From NCBI GenBank assembly GCA_022315425.1, contig JAIUPT010000046.1:275201-339200 (forward strand): a DNA stretch of 64,000 nucleotides, read 5' to 3'. Source of the DNA: Pseudevernia furfuracea (taxonomy: Eukaryota; Ascomycota; Lecanoromycetes; Lecanorales; Parmeliaceae). The first letter of the stretch is position 1, and every line of letters starts with the position of its first letter. Below are positions 1 through 11,697 of the stretch, piece by piece. The notes under the pieces were generated by a model. It was not told the origin of the DNA. It saw nothing but the letters and a program-made list of their open reading frames with translations, and ran no database searches. The position numbers and the translations under genes are program-made.

Positions 1-1689
1 GTATCTCTTTCATAAACTTCTGTAACTGCTTGGTTGCGAGACCGAGACTCGCAACTGCTTTAATGCCAAAAACGAGAAGGACAAACCCTTATTTGGGAAT
101 ACGAAGAAAGTTATGATGTTGCGTATACAAATAGAAAGAGCATCCCGATAAGCCATGCTATAGTGGGAGAGACCGAATCCAACCGAGATCAGCACATGGA
201 ATGCTAGCGTTGCAATGTCTTCCTTGCTCTACCCAGATTGGGCCATGTCAAGTGCTTGCTGCAGAGCCTCACTCCATACCAGCGAGCTAGTTCTCTCGTT
301 GAAATTTGGAGCTGTAAGCCGCCTTCATTGTTGCCAGTCTTCGCCCTCCTCCTCGACTCAAGTCAACCCTACTGCCAAGACCGGCAAGGGTTTATACCTG
401 TCAGAATACTGGGCCCGAATTACTACTGCGGCCCCCTCCAGTCAGGAATCTACTCAACCTGAATTCATCAACAATCCCAACTTTACTGCAAAATAAGTTT
501 GCGGTGAAGGTGGGGGCGGGGTTTGCATATCAAATGGACGAAAATTGCACGTCAGGCAAATGCAAATGACGAAATGCGATGTCAGAGTCGCATATGTGCG
601 AACACAGCTAGATCAGAGAAGGGTAAGGTAATTAATTGGTTGATACTTGACATGGTAAAGAGAGGTCCTCTGTGGAGTGGTGGAGAAAGAGTGTAACAGA
701 AGATCTTTTAGTTGCATCATCGCCAGTGTAAATCTTTACCTGATCTCACATTGACAACCGAAAGTGAAAGAGTAAGAAAACGTGATAATTCAAAAATCGT
801 TACGTACGGTAGTTCTGAAACTAAGAAACCGTTCTAGTACCGTAACAAGTCAAGTAACCGCCTGTAGACCGTAGTCTAGACTCTAGAACCACAGCTCTCC
901 GCTAAGGTATACTTCACGGATAGTGGCGACCGTCTCTAAATCCGAAGCCTCCTCTTATCGCAAGATCAGCTCATAACCTTCGAGCTAGCTGGTTGCTTTC
1001 GTTAGATATCTATTATGCGAGACACCAAAGCAGCCTCTCAAAATAACCGTCAGCAATCTCAGAATACTACTTATTCCTACCGAACGCAATCTTCGCGCCA
1101 ATTCGACGCTGGCTGGCTCCTGCTGCGCTTTCATCATACTTGATCTCAACCTCCATTCCCGATCTCTGTTGCCCCCCCCCCTCACCCTTTATGGTGTCTA
1201 CAGGCGGTTGGCGCCTTTAGTTCGCGATACGTGCGCCCGAGCTCGCTAGCCTTTTTCCCGCCCATATTGGGATAGTCCGGCCAATCATTCCACCACCGCC
1301 ATCGGATTGCTTACCGTCTTCGCCGTCAGAGAGCCGACAAAACAGCAGGCCTTGTCCACAGCGGAGGGAAGCAGACATTTCTTTCGCCGCGCCGCCAGGC
1401 TTCAATTCCCATCGGTGGGGAACAGCTGATCAGGATTCTCGTTGGGCAAGCGGCCGAGCACGTGGTACCTTACGGCCCTTCGATGCCTGGCAATCAGTGC
1501 TCATGTCGAACGATGATCGATTGGATATATGAGAGGAAGGTAGCTAGCTGCCTGGACATTTTCCAGCCAAAGTTTCACGCCTATCTCCCTAGAGTACATG
1601 CGGCAAGTATTTTTTCTTTGCGGTGAGATGCAATATACCGCCAAGAAAACCTCTGGTGGTGCTACCTTAAAGCACATCTCTCTATTTCA
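1..1689. other. Left flank without a supported gene
   Basis: This stretch has ordinary, non-RIP base composition. Short open frames exist on both strands (for example 10-195 minus and 215-496 plus), but none shows a family motif, convincing splice sites or a continuous frame. A C-run of about 10 bases lies near 1170. It may hold intergenic sequence and the edge of a gene that lies mostly outside the window. I see nothing that can be named. Confidence 0.5.
708..770 (+). repeat. Dispersed short repeat, copy 1
   Basis: The segment beginning GTTGCATCATCGCCAG, then GTAAATCTTTACCTGATCTCA, recurs in the same orientation near 5468-5550. There it carries about 18 extra bases in the middle. It is probably a remnant of a dispersed element end; no coding sequence is attached. 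Confidence 0.55.
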
Positions 1690-3017
1690 TCAGTTCCTCC
1701 TCTCCAAACCCGCCAAGATAGCCTTCTCGATGTCATGGTTATACAACCATTCCAACTCACCAATATCGCTTTCACTATTCCAAATCATTCCACTATCAAG
1801 CATTTGCCTCTCCGCCTTCGGCAGCCTTGTATTGTTCAGCTTCAATGTCAGCTTGACAACGCGCTCGATCCTCTCCTGCCGGTACGCTTGCCAGAACCCA
1901 AGAGTCGCGGTCAGGTCAGATTTTTCCGGCTGCGACGATGATTGGTGTGACAGCAACAGGGCAAGAGAAAAGGCGTCCTCAAAGGCTTGGGACGCGCCCT
2001 GTCCTGCGGTTGGGGGAATTGCGTGCGCCGCGTCGCCGAGGACGAGGACGCGACTGCAGTGAGACGAGGAAATCCAAGACGAAAGTTTAGGGACGGTGTA
2101 GTAGGGCCAGATGGAGAGGGTCTCTTTGGGAATGGCATCGAGTGCGGATTGAATGAGGGAAGGCCAGGCGGATTTGTTCACGGACAAAAGGGCGAGAAGT
2201 TCGTCTTTATCGGAGAAGAGGCGGTCCCATTCTTCACGCGTCTGTTCGGGGTACCTTTTCTGCGTACCGGCGAGGAGCTCGGAGCCATCGGTGTCTTGGG
2301 GGGCGAGAACAAAGGTGCCCATCCCACCGTGGATCGTGACGGGGAGAATGGAGTAATCTTTATCCGAAGGGAAGTGGAGCGCTGAACGGGGGACGGCGCA
2401 TGTGATGGCTAAGAATCCGGAGTAGCCGGGTGAAGTGGAGGGGGAAACGTATTTGCGGACTGTGGAGTGTATACCGTCGGCACCGATGAGAAGGCTAGCG
2501 GAGGCAGAAGTGCCGTCTGTGAATTGGAACGAGACTCCGGTTGGGGATTCAGAGAGGACGTGAGAGAACTTCTTCCCGTAGCTAACGGCTATATCGCGTG
2601 CGTGGACTGTGGAACGGAGCTCGTCGAGCAAGACCTGACGGTAGATGCGGAGGGCTTTATACCCGTATCGATGCTCGTCGCCAAGGGGATACAGATCTGT
2701 GGTTTCCTCCTCTTCATTCTTGAAGGCAATGTCGGAGAAGTTGTAGCCCTTGCCGCGGATACGTTCATACACTCCCAACGAGTTCAGAACTCGTAGGGCG
2801 TTGGGTGAGAGCATAACGGCGCCAGTACTCTTGACGGACGGCGATCGAAGCTCGTAGACGGAACATGGTATGGAACGAGCGTGGAGAGCAAGGGCTAAAC
2901 TGAGTCCCTGTGCTTTTCTCAGTATGCTGACACGGTATAAGGTCTGTTTCGAGACTAAGGACTCACTGCTAACCCAGCACCAACGACAGCGACATTAATC
3001 GGATGATTCGTGCCCAT
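1690..3017 (-). CDS. FAD-dependent monooxygenase (salicylate-hydroxylase-like), two exons
   Basis: This flavoprotein should hydroxylate a small, probably aromatic, substrate using FAD, NAD(P)H and O2. Exon 1 is 2967-3017 (17 codons) and exon 2 is 1690-2907. The 59-nt intron 2908-2966 has donor GTGAGT and acceptor CACAG, phase 0. Splicing gives 422 residues, the usual size for class A flavin monooxygenases, and completes the Rossmann motif GAGLAG at residues 13-18 with the FAD-ribose Glu at about residue 36. A GADGIHSTVRK motif lies at 159-169 and the second FAD motif VLGDAAHAIPPTAGQG begins near residue 306. No signal peptide or C-terminal anchor is visible. An intronless reading starting at 2814 would lack the dinucleotide fold, so the spliced start is preferred. 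It lies tail-out from the NmrA-like gene. The family assignment is firm; the substrate is unknown. Confidence 0.93.
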
Positions 3018-3614
3018 AGCAACAGCACGAGAGTTTTAACTGGCGGATTAAGTTACTGATTGTCCTTCAAAAGATGTGTACTGGTGGTAAAAGTATTAAG
3101 ACTGGGATAATACTCGAGACTTGCTTTATCTCCCAAATAGCTTCTGTCTGCTGCGGTGTAGGCACCATCCATCTACTTTAATCGGTCCCATTACATTCTC
3201 AATTCCATACGCGTACGCAGCGTTTGTGATACAGCATTCCGCGTCCCTCGGTGTTCAACCCGGAGCTGGCTCGGCCGAGAATTCAACTCGGACGAGGAAC
3301 CCTAACGCCGAAGTAACCTCGCGCCTTCCTCGCGCCTTCCCTCGTGCCTTGCAGCGGTCATGGGGAAAAGCGAGCTAAATTGGAGGAATGAGGATGATGC
3401 CTCCTGACCACCTTTTATAGCATCGGACCGATGCTGCGGCTCCCAATAAGCTGGGTCCTACCTATTGAGGATAACACTTTGTAATATACCGTATTCACCA
3501 CTCAGTGATATTCTCCTCACGTCCTAAGCACCGACCCATTTTCACAACTATACACATTCTGTCTGTTGCCTCATATCTCTCACACCATTGCATACCTTCC
3601 GCCTCGCTACACTG
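3018..3614. promoter_or_regulatory. Intergenic region between divergent monooxygenase and NmrA-like genes
   Basis: About 600 bp separate the minus-strand monooxygenase from the plus-strand NmrA-like gene, so both promoters probably lie here. I cannot assign a TATA box or a specific operator. An open frame at 3121-3378 has no recognisable similarity and is treated as chance. Confidence 0.35.
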
Positions 3615-4418
3615 CGCATTCTCATTCTTGGTGGCAGCGGCCGCACTGGGCAGCTCGTGATCGATGAAGCGTTGAGACGAGGTATTTCTAGCAATAGCCA
3701 GCGTCCGTTCCTTCAGTTAACATCAAATTCTTAGAACACACCATCACCGCTCTGGTCCGAAAAGTCGATTCATTAGAACCTCGACCGGGTCTTACCGTGA
3801 TCCAAGGTAAGAGAGCGAAAAGGAGAAAGAGAGGGAGAAACCTCGCCCATTCTCTACCCGATCAATTCTCCTACTGACCATAGAAAAGGCACCCCGCTCG
3901 AGAAAGCAGACATCGAGAAAGCAATTACCGCGAGCCCGCACGACCTGCCCTCCGCCATAATTGTCACCCTCAACGCCGTTCGCGTCAGCGACAATCCCTG
4001 GTCCGCCAATGCCTCTCCCCCTCGCATGATGGCCGACTCCAACGCCCACGCCGTCGCCGCAATGAAAGCCCATGGCATCCGCAAAATCGTTACTATGTCT
4101 GCCTTCGGGGTCGCCGACTCCTGGCCTAACATGCATTTCCTACTTCGCATGACTATCAAGTCGTCGAATATGTCCCATCAGTGGGAAGACCATGCGGCGG
4201 TGGATAGAGAGATGAAGCAATCGGGGCTGGATTATGTGTTGGTTAGACCGGTCATGTTGAAGGAGGGCGAGCCGAAACCGATTGCTTTTTTCGGGGACGT
4301 GGGCGCCAAAGGGGTGGGACTTACGTCGTCGATTACACGGAAGAGCGTTGCGAGGTATTTGGTCGATGCGGCGGAGAAGAGTGAGTGGGATCGGTCGACA
4401 CCGGTTATTGCTAATTAG
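3615..4418 (+). CDS. NAD(P)-binding NmrA/SDR-like protein, three exons, 5' end unresolved
   Basis: This is an atypical short-chain dehydrogenase of the NmrA / NAD(P)-binding type. Such proteins act as reductases or redox sensors in the cytosol. Visible exons are 3615-3681, 3735-3806 and 3889-4418, joined by a 53-nt and an 82-nt intron, both with GT..AG ends and phase 1. The first exon reads RILILGGSGRTGQLVIDEAL, a GGxGxxG dinucleotide-binding loop. The second continues as strand/helix 2 (HTITALVRKVD). The third carries the TMSAFGVADSWPNM region where the family places its active-site segment. The visible part is 222 residues; related proteins are about 230-260. The frame is open upstream to a TAA near 3523 but contains no ATG, so the start lies in a further upstream exon, is non-AUG, or was lost. 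The C terminus (stop at 4416-4418) looks complete. Confidence 0.85.
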
Positions 4419-5467
4419 ACCGAGCTGGACCATTTGCTTAGGATGCTGACGGGATTTGACCGTTCCTACTGGGGAGTCTTGCAATATTGCTGCGTCTTAT
4501 ACGCAACATTCTAGCTTGTTTCTCTACCCGGTAGAGCTGACTGCTGTAATTTGTGTTTCAATCTCCTTGTAAACTCGGTTCAAGACTTTTCTTACTTAAA
4601 AAGCCAGTCCTAACCAATAGCGTCCATCTCCTACCTCACCGACACCACAACTCACCCTCAGCAAAACCCAATGTGCCATCATTCCCCCCTCGCTCTTTGG
4701 CCCGCTCCTTGTCGATCTCGGTTTTCTGATCGTCTTGATGCTGCTCTCTTGGAATTTCCATAACCTTAGTATCTAACCTCGTCGCTGGAAAACTCTCATT
4801 CATGCATACCCTCGAACAAGCATGTGTTATATCCGTTGCGCATTACATTTGGCTTCCTCCCTTCCCCTCATGTCGGGCGTGAGAGAGGGTGGGTGGAAAC
4901 GGGTGAAGTTAAAACAAAGTCTCACCCGACTAGTGGTGTTTAGTGTCCGCGATGTAAAGCTGGTAATTGAAAGTTGTGGAGTGAAACGGATATACATAGC
5001 ATATGCGATGATCTCTTTCAGGGTTGAGATCTGATACGTTGTATGCTGCCTCTCACCTTCAAAGAACCGCCGTCGAGCCGTAATCCTGGTTTTGAGGCTC
5101 TCGAGGGGGGATGTAAAGGTCAGCTGAGGTTGATATCCTTGAGTTACGTCCGTTTTAGTTTATGGGCGTGGCTTCCTAGCTAGCCAATGGCGTGCTTTCC
5201 AATTAGAATTAGTCAGCTAGTAGGGGAGGCACATAGGCCGATCCTTTCATAGAATAATTCTACATCTTCTTTCATTCTCACGAGGTCTCAAAACTGAACT
5301 GACGATACTAGAGAAACTTGTTTGAGGCCTCGAAGAGATCGTGTTATTCTTTTTTATTGATTGTAAAGTATCTCTAGTCTTTTCGCTGAGTCATTTATCT
5401 TAAAATTCGAAAGCGATTCTTATTACTCCGTACTTTGATTACGTTATTAAATTCTCTTTAATACTAT

Positions 5468-5550
5468 TAGTTGCATCATCGCCAGTTAGTCCCGCACGTG
5501 TTGTATAAATCTTTACCTAATCTCACCGCGGGGAAAGTGAAAAGTAAACT
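5468..5550 (+). repeat. Dispersed short repeat, copy 2
   Basis: This is the second copy of the repeat seen near 708. It shares GTTGCATCATCGCCAG and ATAAATCTTTACCTAATCTC, with TTAGTCCCGCACGTGTTG inserted or retained between the two blocks. It contains a CACGTG word. It probably marks an old mobile-element end. Confidence 0.55.
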
Positions 5551-5654
5551 AAGCGACGAAAAAGTGGATACCACTGACGGAATGAACTAGCCTAGAGTCG
5601 GGGAGGAATGTCCTGCCTACTATGTAGTACCTACTTTCTATCCAGCTATACATA

Positions 5655-5687
5655 GTCATTACATGGTCATTACATGGTCATTACATG
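5655..5687 (+). repeat. Three tandem copies of GTCATTACATG
   Basis: Three contiguous 11-bp units lie in the spacer downstream of the transporter gene. This is a simple minisatellite with no evident function. Confidence 0.8.
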
Positions 5688-5984
5688 CTTTTTTTTTCAA
5701 TCTAACTGCTCTAATTTCAGGAGCGCCATATTTGTGTAACTTTACCACTAATCGCCGTCTTTTAAGATCGATCAACAAGTAGATCGGTGCAAAACTCTGG
5801 CACTCGAGAGGCTCTTCTCGCTCCCTTTTTGTTCCACATCCTTATTTCTCTCAAACAACTACTTTTACAAAAATTACCCATTGATTCACATATTTAAGCC
5901 AAGGTCGTGTAGACCGAGTGATCGGTGGCATTCTCACTCTTTACCCGCTGGACCAGAGGCCTCGAGTGCTTGACCATGGTCTGA

Positions 5985-8330
5985 TCAGCTAAGCGGACGT
6001 TCTCGAAGGTACAACACTATCGGTAAGGTCAATGCCATGCATACCATCGATGATACTGGTTTTCAATTAGATACACTTTATAGCGCGAGAGAAGCCTATA
6101 GGAGGAACAGATTACTCACTTGGGATGACATAAAAGCTAGATAGGTAGGCCGAAAGGACCGCATCCTGTATCTTGGTGGGCAGCAGGGCAGCCAATCGCG
6201 CGTCTTCGAGTACGTCTCTGATTGTCTAAAGGGTAAAGCTCAGTGCTCGTACTCTGAACTTTGGAGATCCTATCGAGAGCAATACGGACTGGGCTAGAGT
6301 GTCTGGAGTTTTGGTGTTGGCTTACCTCGTCTATGCCAGGAAAACTACCCAACGCACGTCTTAAGTTGTTGCTGAACACCGTTTCCAGCAACGCCGCAAA
6401 GCTGCCCACACCGACAATCATACCGACTTGTTGGCTAAGATAGTATACTCCGATCGCCGTACCTTCTTGTTCTTCTGGCGCAGCGGCAGTCAAGCCGACA
6501 AACTGCGCGTTGAGACTCATGCCATAACCGAAGCCTCCTCCAACATAGTATAACGACTCCCAGGCGTTTGCTCTGTAGCGCCATCTCAATGCCATCAGGA
6601 GATAGCCCAGGATGCCTACCACTAGAGCTGCGATTGTGATAGTCTTGTACCGCAGTGTCCTTACCAAATGCTGAAGATTAGCCATTGCTTTTCGAGCTAC
6701 GAAAGGACGCCCACCGAAGAGTCTCTCATCTTACCTGTTGATGGTGTAACCTCCGATCAATGCCCCTACAGCGTTACCCAAAACTGTGGGTACCAGATAT
6801 GCTCCTGCGATACTATTATTCACGTTTCTGGTACGTATGAAATAGCTAGGAACTTGTGCCATCGACTAACTCGCGTCAGCAAATCTTTGTCAAAAAGGTT
6901 GACAATTCACCTACCCCAAAACGTGCAGCGCACAGAAGGATTTGAATGACGCACATGGCTCCAATCCCATTATGTGTAATGAGTTTGGGCGGTATCAAGG
7001 GTTTTCTGGCGTAGTATCGTTCCGTGAGCACAAAGAAGGCTGCAGACATCACACACACAGTAATTGCCAGTATGATAATTGGATGTGACCACGGCAATTT
7101 CTTTCCTCCCAAGCTGATTGCCCCCAACCCTGAGGTAATGCACAGTGCGGATAATATAGCGCCAAGCCAGTCCATGGTCCGAAGCAGTGCCTTGAAGCGA
7201 CCAGAGCCTCGGACCTTTTCTCCTGGGCCTCGTGGAGGATCAGCCTCGAGTTTGAGTGTCACAGCCGTGAGGCAGATCAAAGCTAATGGTGCTTGACCAC
7301 CAAAGGACCTGACAAGTGTCAGCATGTTTCGGTGTACCCTTGAGGTGATTGCGGCATGGCATAATAGTGTGGCAGATACAGCCGATACAAGCATGTGTGA
7401 GGTTCGATACTGGCCAGAAGATGTTCAGCTCACCATTTCCACCCAATGATATCAGCTAGGAATCCTCCCAGTGGAGCTCCAACGCTTTTGCCTAGCACTG
7501 CGGCTATATTGACATAACTTCGCAACACAGCGACCTGACCAGGAGAGACAATGCCTGCAGGGTGGAGGGCATAGTCAGCCATCTGCTCTGTCCAGGAGTC
7601 GAAGGAGGCTTACCTGTGATAATAACAGAGACCAAAGCGATCATTCCGGCCCCACCAAGGCCAGCTACCACTCTTCCTGCTATAGCCTGATCCAGAGTAT
7701 TCGCTGTTCCTCTATGGGCGAGACGTAATATAAGTATCTTGGACCGTTTGTGAGCTATGGAATTGGGCGTCTTACGATATTAGGCATCCAATGATGAACA
7801 AGCAGTAGGCTACGATGAGAGGCTTTTTACGGCCATACGTGTCGCTCACGCTTCCATACTGTGGAGAACAAACGTCATCAGCTTTCCTATTCGTGGTATG
7901 GCGGAGTAATCACGACTATAAGCAGGGCATCGTGATGTCTCCGAGCTTGTGGGATCAAAAGTCATTGCAAGGAAAGGCAGTAAATTGACTCACCGCCGGC
8001 AAGGCGTAGCAGTACCCAAGGTTATAAGACAGAAGAAGCCATGGCCCATCCGAATTGCGATGAAATTCGGAGGCTATGGTGCTGTATGTAGCCGTCACGA
8101 AAGCATCGTCCGCACTGGCAAGGAAGACACCTGTACACAATCGCTATGAGCGCTGCCAAGTTTCACTGACTACTTGAACTACCAAAGATTGCTATTGTAA
8201 TAGTCAATGCCATAGAAGACGTGGGCTGCCGCTCTTTGTGGGCGACATTTGTGTCATTGGGCTCTGATATTTGACTTTCTGAGCTGAGCAACGGGCTCCT
8301 TTCATCGCCATACTCGTCAATTGAATGCAT
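5985..8330 (-). CDS. Major facilitator superfamily transporter (DHA2/TRI12-like), ten exons
   Basis: This is a plasma or vacuolar membrane proton-coupled exporter of the 14-helix drug:H+ antiporter type. Ten exons were modelled on the minus strand: 8183-8330, 7994-8130, 7858-7776, 7711-7614, 7554-7434, 7308-6915, 6865-6735, 6659-6326, 6225-6120 and 6055-5985. All junctions have GT..AG ends and the phases agree, giving 540 residues. The polar N terminus (MHSIDEYGDERSPLLSSE) precedes a first helix with SADDAFVTATYSTIASEF. Motif A, YGSVSDTYGRKK, sits at residues 96-107 and a motif-C-like APLGGFLADIIGWKWSF near 182-198. The C terminus ends LPIVLYLRERPLS. An ATG at 8357 would add nine residues. 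The acceptor of the eighth exon (GGTAAG) has a weak pyrimidine tract but is the only one keeping the frame. The substrate is unknown; the neighbouring oxidoreductases suggest a small toxic or specialised metabolite. Confidence 0.9.
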
Positions 8331-9977
8331 GATGAACACGGTCAAACAAAATGGCAAAGCGAAAAGAGATGCATGAAAATCTTTTCAGCGCGATGCAGAA
8401 GAACTGGTGGCGTTTGAGGCGACCCCTACTAATACCCTTAGCCGTAAGGAAAGAAGTCGTCCTAGTAAAGAAAAGATGGACTAACAGCTAATATGGACTT
8501 TCGTAAGAATACGATGTAAACGTCGATGCAGTTCGATGGATGCGTATGTCCCAGCCTTTTTTGGGGGGATCCAATACATTGACACCTCCTACCCCAACAT
8601 CTAGATGCAGTTTTCGAGCTAGTCGGCCCAGGTGCACTCTCGAGTGCTTTAAATGCCATGGTCTTACTACTTATAGAGTGCGTCACTCATGGATCGAATC
8701 CTCTCTTTCTTCAGGAGGCCTTTTTCTGTACACATTCGCTTTTACACTCATTCGATGCGCTGAATCTTAGACAGATTAGCCTTCGAGGGTAAAATGATGA
8801 AGTTAATTGTGAACAGTAGATATTCGTGTCGACTTGAGAAGTGCCTCTAAAAATGCAAAGTAGATTGTACTGCATCGGGTCTGACATCCATTGTACCCGG
8901 AAGTCGAACTCAAACCCTACCCAATTGTAAGGGGGTGTCAATGTATCGAAAGGTCGTGTCAATGTATTAGATCTCTCCCCTTTTTGGGGGGTCACGCCTT
9001 CCTGTACTGACGTGATTGGGCCGGTTACACGGATGGAGGCACTCATAGACGATGTGTAGACGGCTTTCATATTGCAGTTCCTTACCTGTCCACGGAAATA
9101 CTCTACTTAATCCCTCCCATTCCATCTGACGACCAAACTGGACACATGACGAAGACGGCGTGGGACCACGGATTCTTACGCAATCGGACATTCGTTCCAT
9201 GCGTCATGAATCTTGCGTAAAGATAGCATGCCATCAGTCATAAGAGCGGCCAGATAGTGGCCAGATAGTCTTTGAAATCATGGCCCGTGGGCGTGGAGGC
9301 ATTTAGCAGCCTCTGGCCCTCTGTAGAGATCTGTCCCTGGAAAGCTCCTCAGTCGATGGAGTCTGGCGTGCTATTCGACAATACTTGTTTTGAAAGATTT
9401 GACGCGGGTTCCGAAGAGAGGGCTTTTTGATGTTCTTAGCCCGGCCAAGTTAAGTAAGCGAGGCTCCCAAGATTCGGGACCTAGTCTTGACCGAGCTTTT
9501 GCGCTCAGCTGAAGCTCAAAGGGTCGCAACGCCACGGTCCGTAGCTTCATGCCGACCCCTGCCGAGCTGTACTCGTAAGCTCCTTCAGTCCGGAGCCTAC
9601 CTCCCTACCTGGTCACTCTGGTGCATTAGTCCCGGAAATCATCCTTAAACTCGCTAGACAACAAGCTCGACCAAAAGCCTCTGATCTCTGATCTCGATAG
9701 CTTTTCATGTTCCCCCGATTTAACCGAGATGCAAAAGCTCCGTGTTTATTTTAGTTCCATCTTGAAGATTATTCGTTCTTTAGCCCGTTGCCCCCAATGG
9801 TCGGAGGCTTGAGTCTTGTAAGATATATCTAGATACTGATCTTCCCCCACCAATAAAGGTGTACTATGGGCCTCAATACCGTAAGATGCTCATGTCAATA
9901 TAATTATGTGAAAGCTCATTGGCTCGGGATCTATCAATCATCAATAGCGTCATTTTTTAACTCTGCCTCTCATCTTC
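8331..9977. other. Intergenic region containing a foldback element
   Basis: Apart from the inverted-repeat element at about 8563-8991, I see no gene here. The small open frames at 8540-8770 (plus), 8711-9070 (minus) and 8967-9200 (minus) overlap that element or lack motifs. The transporter promoter must lie immediately to the right of 8357. Confidence 0.4.
8563..8991. mobile_element. Short foldback (MITE-like) element
   Basis: The left end reads GGGGGGATCCAATACATTGA. The right end, read in reverse, is GGGGAGAGATCTAATACATT and continues GACAC. The two ends are inverted copies for about 30 bp around a roughly 430-bp body that carries no transposase. The same terminal word (ATCTAATACAT...) and the second inner word (TTTCGATACATTGACAC) bound the element at 19535-20116, so the two are related. 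Both flanks contain a T-run followed by a G-run, which blurs the exact ends, and I cannot fix a target duplication here. Confidence 0.5.
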
Positions 9978-10665
9978 TCAATTATTCGATGATCGAATGT
10001 TGTCTATATCTTCTTTGATCATAGTAAAGTAACGTCTTTCAACGCGATTGATTCCCCATCCGTAATTGTAATATCGTGCGTGTAGAGTAGTTTTTCTAAG
10101 AAGCCACAACGACGGCGACGGCGAGATCCTAAATCGGCCTATTGCGGAACAATGCCAAAACCGGATGATAATGAGGTGCAATTTGGGTAAATTGGCCCGA
10201 TGGGAACTTACGAAAATTGGCCAATACTCCGAACCCAAATGTTTCTCTGAAGGCTGAGAGCTATGATTCACAGTAGACAGCAAAAACAGTATCATTTGGG
10301 GCGAGACGAGAAGGAGTCGTCTGTCATAAGATTGACATGAACACCTGGGCAAGTGAGATCCAGTCTTGTATAGCGTCAATAGCGTATAGCCGACACACCA
10401 GAGAAAGAAAGGCCAAGTCGCCAAAGTCTTTGATAGAGGTACTAGTCGAATCTTGCTTGTTCTGGCTGATGATGGGGTATGATCCGGGCAACTTGCGTAG
10501 GTAATGGAACCTTACTGTATTGCGGTCATGGGGAGGAAAGCTGCAGGTGTAGAACGATACGATGGTCATAGCAATCTCCAAGCACATTGTATATAATCGA
10601 AAGTAATAGCACTTTATATGATTGTGATCTGTGATGTTGCTAGTGCCGAAGAGCTCACGACCCAC
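9978..10665 (-). CDS. Possible small integral membrane protein, gene structure uncertain
   Basis: Two overlapping minus-strand frames (10324-10665 and 9978-10424) contain hydrophobic stretches typical of membrane helices: CLEIAMTIVSFYTCSF, ATWPFFLWCVGYTLLTLY and LLLVSPQMILFLLSTV. A plausible intron with donor GTAAGT near 10211 and acceptor GCAATAG near 10139 would follow EYWPIF and lead into a basic segment. An upstream frame switch near 10520 may be another intron. I do not recognise the family. A multi-helix fungal membrane protein or a decayed gene are both possible. It is divergent from the flavin-binding gene at 10832, about 170 bp away. Confidence 0.3.
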
Positions 10666-10831
10666 ACAATGATCCCCATCCTGGATCTCGATCTCATTCG
10701 GCTTAAGCTTGGCTGATGACCCACGTTCTCAACACCCTCGGCCGGACAGCAATTTCATCACAAATCCACGCAGACAGAGATGTAAGCTTCATCATCATAT
10801 CTCCATTATCAGCGTCTGACCCTTTGTCAAC

Positions 10832-11697
10832 ATGGGCCGTTCATTGGTCTATCCGAAACTCGCCTACAATACAGTCCACCGCTACAAACACCATGGTAAG
10901 GTTTCTGATTTATCAAGCAAATGTTGCACTCTACACATTGGCAACCCAGAAGATCTAACGCTCCTCTCTTCTTCCTGTAAGCTACGTACGATCTTCAAGA
11001 CATTCACAAGATCATCAATACGACAAAGGTCCTCCATGTCTCCTTCAACTCGGACGATCCAGCAGCAGGGCCTTACCCAGCCATCTTACCCATGATTGGT
11101 CAGATGGGATCTTTTGCGCACCCGAGTGCGGATCTAGATGAACCACTAGAATGTTATCTACACGGCTATGTGAGCATGCGGATGGCGAACCTCGCGCGCA
11201 CTAACGACGGCCTCCCAATGACAATCTCGGCCACAAAAGTTGATGGCTTGGTGCTGAGTTTAACGCCGTATTCCCATAGCTATACCTACCGCTCAGCGGT
11301 CTTGTTTGGGTATGCACGAGTTGTGACGGATGCCGAGGAGAAACTCTTTGCAATGCGACTCATTACTGATTCGGTGATGACTGGTCGTTGGGAAGGTACC
11401 AGGACTCCGCCAGACAAGGGGGAGTTGGGCGCCACAGCGATCCTTAGAGTCAAAATCGCAGGTGGAAGTGGTAAAATCACTGACGAGGGACCCAATGACA
11501 AAAAAGAAGATCTTGAGGCGGAGAATGTGACGAGCAGGGTATGGGCAGGTGTTGCGCCCGTGTGGGAGGTGATAGGCCAGCCAATTCCTACAACGACAAA
11601 TGCTGTGAAATTGTTACCAAATTATATGGACAGCTTTGTGACGAAGGAGAACAAAATCAATGAGGAACATGCCAAGGAGGTAGCTAAGCCAAAGTGA
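10832..11697 (+). CDS. FMN-binding split-barrel (pyridoxamine 5'-phosphate oxidase-like) protein, two exons
   Basis: This soluble flavin-nucleotide-binding protein belongs to the PNPOx-like split-barrel fold, likely an FMN-dependent oxidoreductase or FMN/F420-type binding protein. Exon 1 is 10832-10895 (21 codons plus one base, MGRSLVYPKLAYNTVHRYKH...). Exon 2 is 10982-11697. The 86-nt intron has donor GTAAGG and acceptor TGTAAG, phase 1. The result is 259 residues. The exon-2 start ATYDLQDIHKIINTTKVLHV, followed by PAILPMIGQMGSF and YLHGYVSMRMANL, is the pattern of the fungal members: the first barrel strands and the FMN-phosphate region. An acidic/lysine-rich insertion (DEGPNDKKEDLEAEN) precedes the last strand, VWAGVAPVWEVIGQPIP. 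It is the last non-RIP gene before the AT-rich block, which starts within about 100 bp of its stop. Confidence 0.87.

Larger units (their letters stand above)
4419..5984. other. Intergenic region with a short tandem repeat and a dispersed repeat
   Basis: This 1.6-kb gap lies between the 3' ends of the NmrA-like gene and the convergent transporter. It holds a direct repeat copy (5468-5550) and three perfect 11-bp units at 5655-5687. The open frame at 4822-5034 has no motif and is not called. T-rich tracts near 5350 and 5690 could serve transcript ends, but nothing is specific. Confidence 0.4.

Noticed and set aside
1598..2814. Plus-strand frames 1598-2062, 1987-2385 and 2467-2796
   Set aside because: They are antisense to the well-supported FAD monooxygenase.
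7024..7296. Plus-strand frame of 90 codons within the transporter
   Set aside because: Antisense to transporter exon 6, which has a conserved membrane-protein reading and consistent splice phases.
7240..7446. Minus-strand frame MGGNGELNIFWP within the transporter
   Set aside because: It lies mostly in the intron between exons 5 and 6, which is removed by GTGAGC..TGTCAG splicing.
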